64,000 nucleotides of DNA, taken from Methylicorpusculum oleiharenae (GTDB lineage: Bacteria > Pseudomonadota > Gammaproteobacteria > Methylococcales > Methylomonadaceae). A program made the translations under genes and the position numbers. The notes below the pieces were generated by a model. The model did no database searches. It was not told the DNA's origin and was given only the letters and a program-made list of their open reading frames with translations. Below, piece after piece: positions 62,501 to 64,000 of the stretch (position 1 is its first letter; every line of letters starts with the position of its first letter). The DNA is taken from assembly GCF_009828925.2 (NCBI RefSeq), contig NZ_WUTY02000002.1, positions 1-64,000 on the forward strand. Direction: 5' to 3'.

Positions 62501-62676
62501 GTTTGGTTCCGATCATGTGGGCCACTGGCACCGGTGCGGACGTAACACAACGCATCGCTGCGCCGGTACTCGGCGGTATGCTGACGGTCTTGATGTTGAG
62601 TCTTTTGGTATTTCCAGTGATCTATAGTCTGGTACTGCAATTCCAGGAAACCCGTAAACATAGCTTGTCAAACTGA
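59524..62676 (+). CDS. Heavy-metal RND efflux pump (CusA-type)
   Basis: The product is about 1050 residues with 12 membrane helices and two periplasmic loops. Early motifs are IPLDAIPDLSDVQVIVFTEY and PGQAPQVVEDQVTYPLTTAM. The fourth helix carries the proton-relay segment GGIAIAIGDMVDGGIVMVEN. The periplasmic part has PIKTRIDMLSTGIKTPVGIK, typical of the Cu/Ag (CusA) group with the Met triad region, rather than CzcA. It exports Cu(I)/Ag(I) using the proton gradient. It starts by ATG at 59524, overlapping the adaptor stop, and the three genes form one operon. Confidence 0.92.
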   Translation: MINALINSSLKDRFIVLLAAIILGLAGLWSFKNIPLDAIPDLSDVQVIVFTEYPGQAPQVVEDQVTYPLTTAMLAVPKTKVVRGYSFFGFSFVYIIFDDGTDMYWARSRVLEYLNYVSGRLPKGVNPSLGPDATGVGWVYEYALVDKTGKHDLAQLRSIQDWYMRYPLQTVSGVSEVASVGGYVKQYQIEVDPNALTAYGISLSKVKQAIQRSNNDVGGRLVEMSETEYMVRGLGYIRSIDDINGIPVGVDANGTPIRIQDIAHVHIGPELRRGVVELNGEGEVAGGVVIMRFGENAKQTIIGIRAKLEELSKGLPEGVEIVPVYDRGDLIESAVATLYEALTQELIIVCVMVGLFLLHLRSSLVIVITLPLGVLIAFIVMKLQGLNANIMSLGGIAIAIGDMVDGGIVMVENAHKHLVEAAEKKKADLTERERWQAISTASKEVGSTLFFSLLVITVSFIPIFAMQAQEGRLFSPLAFTKSYAMAAAAMLTVTVVPVLMGYFIRGNIIPEHKNPANRFLHILHSPVLRIAMRWRLTTLLIAAIALGSTAYPLSKTGSEFMPPLDEGDILYMPSTFPGISITKAKELLQQTDKILKTFPEVQHVFGKVGRADTATDPAPLSMIETTIRLKPKDQWPDPNKTTRQLMKEMDQAIRFPGIANAWTMPIKTRIDMLSTGIKTPVGIKVSGPDLNELQRLSKEIEQAMKTLPDTLSAFGDRSVGGYYLDFDIDRDAAARYGLTVGDVQDIIQSAIGGMNVTETVEGLERYPVNLRYPRELRDNLESLKRVLIPAPTGAQIPLAMVADLELSRGPPSIKSENARLNAWIYVDIKTSDIGGFVAQAKRTLEQQVEIPKGYTVSWSGQFEYMERAAQRLRIVVPLTLLLIFLLLYFSFRNIAEPIIVMLTIPFGLIGGIWTIYWYDFNLSVAVYVGFIALAGTAAETGAMVLNFIDIEIAKLRAQKQSPLTGLEIKDAVEAATAMRVRPVAITAFTTMLGLVPIMWATGTGADVTQRIAAPVLGGMLTVLMLSLLVFPVIYSLVLQFQETRKHSLSN

Positions 62677-62827
62677 ATCCATATTCAAGGACATGTGCAA
62701 CTAACAGATCAGTGGAATGATTTAATCTATTCGACACTTACCAAGGAGTCAAGCCTATGATTACTCGTTATTAATCTTAAAATTGCTGGATATTCAACAC
62801 TCAATCGCATTTTACCGGAGAACACCC
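62677..62827 (+). other. Intergenic stretch with a five-codon mini-ORF
   Basis: AAGGAG precedes ATG ATT ACT CGT TAT TAA at 62757-62774, a possible five-residue leader peptide. No other gene is seen. The lipoprotein gene starts at 62828 with GGAG about 8 bases upstream. Confidence 0.3.
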
Positions 62828-63169
62828 ATGAAAACTTACCTGCTAATCCCCCTATTTTTAACCGTAGGTTTGCTGCTGCCTGCCTGTGCCGAAATGGATA
62901 CTCATCCCATGGACATGAGCCAAGCTGTTCAAGACGCAAAAACCAAAGCCGACCACGAAGCGTTGGCGCAACACTACGAAGAGACTGCGAAAGAGATGCA
63001 GCTTAAAGTCGATGAACATAAAAAACTGCTGAGTAAATATGAATCACACGCCTATTTGTACGGAAAGCAAGCCGAAAACTTAAAAGGCCATTGCAGAAGG
63101 CTGATTTCGATCTATGAAAATGCAGTCGAAGCGAATTTAAGCATGGCAAAAGCACATCGCGAAATGTAA
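62828..63169 (+). CDS. Small lipoprotein of the metal-efflux locus
   Basis: The 113-residue product has a signal peptide with lipobox LLPAC. The mature part is helical and charged (SQAVQDAKTKADHEALAQHY, ETAKEMQLKVDEHKKLLSKY) with two His-containing segments (MDTHPMDM, SHAYLYGKQ). It follows the pump gene after 151 bp. It may be a periplasmic metal-binding or structural protein; the family is not recognised. Confidence 0.7.
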   Translation: MKTYLLIPLFLTVGLLLPACAEMDTHPMDMSQAVQDAKTKADHEALAQHYEETAKEMQLKVDEHKKLLSKYESHAYLYGKQAENLKGHCRRLISIYENAVEANLSMAKAHREM

Positions 63170-63255
63170 ATCTTACCAGCCGGCGAGGGAGCGGATTTGC
63201 TCCTTCGTCGTAACGCCCGATGCAGCTTCCCCAATTAGCGTTTCTTCGTCAGAGA

Positions 63256-64000
63256 ATGCCAAAGATAAAAGCTAAGTTTAAATCGATTCCGACTCACTCA
63301 ATCAGTCGAACGGTACACCGATTGATTTTGACCAGATTGTTTTTCGGATGGTTATGCCTCAGCCTGGCGATTGGTGGCATCGTTCTTTGGCTGGAGGTCA
63401 ATCGCGTTCGACATTTTGTGCATGAACTTGCGCTCAAAGAGTCGGCAAGTTTTAGCGGTGAATCCGCTCATAATATGGATAGACTGGATGCCGACGCTAG
63501 GCTTCATCTTCGAAATTTGGCGGAACAATTAGTTAACCAACATTTTTGGGTGGTTGAGTTATACGATCTCAACAAACAACTCCAACTTGAAACCATTAGG
63601 CAAGGATTTGAGGTTGTCGAACATGATATTAATCGTTTCCGCCATCGGTTTCCGCAACAGGGTGAGTTTTCACATCAGTTTCATCTGATGCATGGCAAAT
63701 TGCTTCTGGTGATTCTAGTCCCTTTATTGGATGCTCAAAATAGCTTGATTGGCTATTTCGAGGGTGTTTATCAAGTCGATAAAAATACTCTCGACACTAT
63801 TAAATACGGCCTGTTTCGCAAATTAATGTTTGCGACGCTTGGAATTACGTTCGCAGCGCTATTGATATACCCGATCATCTTGTTGCTGAACAGAGAATTG
63901 ATAAGACTTTCGGCAGACTTACTTAAAGGTAATCTCCAACTAATGAATGTGCTCGGCGGTGCGATTGCCGAACGCGATTCCAACACCAATAGCCATAACT
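63256..64000 (+). CDS. Membrane sensor, probable HD-GYP phosphodiesterase, cut by window end
   Basis: The open frame from the ATG at 63256 runs off the window after 248 codons. It has a first transmembrane helix (LFFGWLCLSLAIGGIVLWL), a periplasmic domain of about 145 residues (ASFSGESAHNMDRLDADARL, QQGEFSHQFHLMHGKLLLVI), and a second helix (LMFATLGITFAALLIYPIIL). The last residues LLKGNLQLMNVLGGAIAERD-SNTNSHN match the start of HD-GYP domains, where the His is part of the metal site. HD-GYP proteins degrade c-di-GMP. The rest lies outside the window. Confidence 0.75.
   Translation, partial: MPKIKAKFKSIPTHSISRTVHRLILTRLFFGWLCLSLAIGGIVLWLEVNRVRHFVHELALKESASFSGESAHNMDRLDADARLHLRNLAEQLVNQHFWVVELYDLNKQLQLETIRQGFEVVEHDINRFRHRFPQQGEFSHQFHLMHGKLLLVILVPLLDAQNSLIGYFEGVYQVDKNTLDTIKYGLFRKLMFATLGITFAALLIYPIILLLNRELIRLSADLLKGNLQLMNVLGGAIAERDSNTNSHN

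Noticed and set aside
63186-63210. Rho-independent terminator after the small lipoprotein
   Set aside because: A short stem (GGAGC...GCTCC) is present but there is no run of T after it.

Overview
The window looks like part of a large plasmid or chromid of a gammaproteobacterium. It carries an iteron-type replication initiator with its repeat arrays, a ParA/ParB partition locus, two KfrA-like coiled-coil plasmid proteins, and many accessory modules joined by transposon debris. The class is inferred from gene families only (FlhDC-type regulators, PspA plus a sigma-54 activator, a CusCBA efflux operon, a TonB receptor). A methanotroph-like host is possible but not shown. No tRNA, rRNA or CRISPR array was seen, and no conjugation genes are present in the window.

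Layout. 1-1081: broken transposase, 5'-truncated barrel protein and a MITE-like element. 1082-4079 (minus): two lipoproteins, an HTH regulator and an FlhD/FlhC-like activator pair. 4454-12023: a sensory and metabolic block, with an unknown protein, a substrate-binding protein and a histidine kinase on the plus strand, facing a minus-strand operon of TonB-dependent receptor, cytochrome P450 and double-receiver response regulator. 12.8-14.4 kb: DUF1810 protein and a TacA/TacT-type toxin-antitoxin pair. 14.6-18.2 kb: PspA-like coiled coil and polytopic membrane protein behind a sigma-54-type promoter, divergent from their likely sigma-54 activator. 18.9-20.6 kb: HTH/ImmA metallopeptidase plus PIN toxin with an apparently leaderless promoter. 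21.3-23.1 kb: tyrosine recombinase.

23.5-32.0 kb is the plasmid core: KfrA-like protein, a small third partition gene, ParB, ParA, three copies of a GTCCGGTACCGGAC palindrome (candidate parS), a 22-bp-spaced iteron array, a second array of about 185-bp higher-order repeats, the Rep_3-type initiator, and a two-gene unknown unit. 32.2-38.2 kb holds a YhcG nuclease with an hsdR remnant, a MITE in a four-helix-bundle gene, two tandem RlaP-like nucleotidyltransferases, and an operon including a cold-shock/excalibur fusion. 38.5-40.1 kb has a second KfrA-like gene and nested miniature elements.

40.56-48.18 kb is a Tn3-family transposon (resolvase and transposase) carrying an IS21-family element in its res region. 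Its right end truncates a striking minus-strand operon (sigma-like protein, HTH-like protein, and an ImmA-UvrD-nuclease fusion), the best candidate for an undescribed system here. 52.9-55.5 kb holds a truncated YhaN-like ATPase, a DUF2934 protein and a frameshifted IS200-type element. 55.5-63.2 kb is a copper/silver module: CDF transporter, small His/Cys-rich exported protein, CusC/CusB/CusA-type RND pump and a lipoprotein. The window ends inside the N-terminal half of a probable HD-GYP-type membrane sensor.
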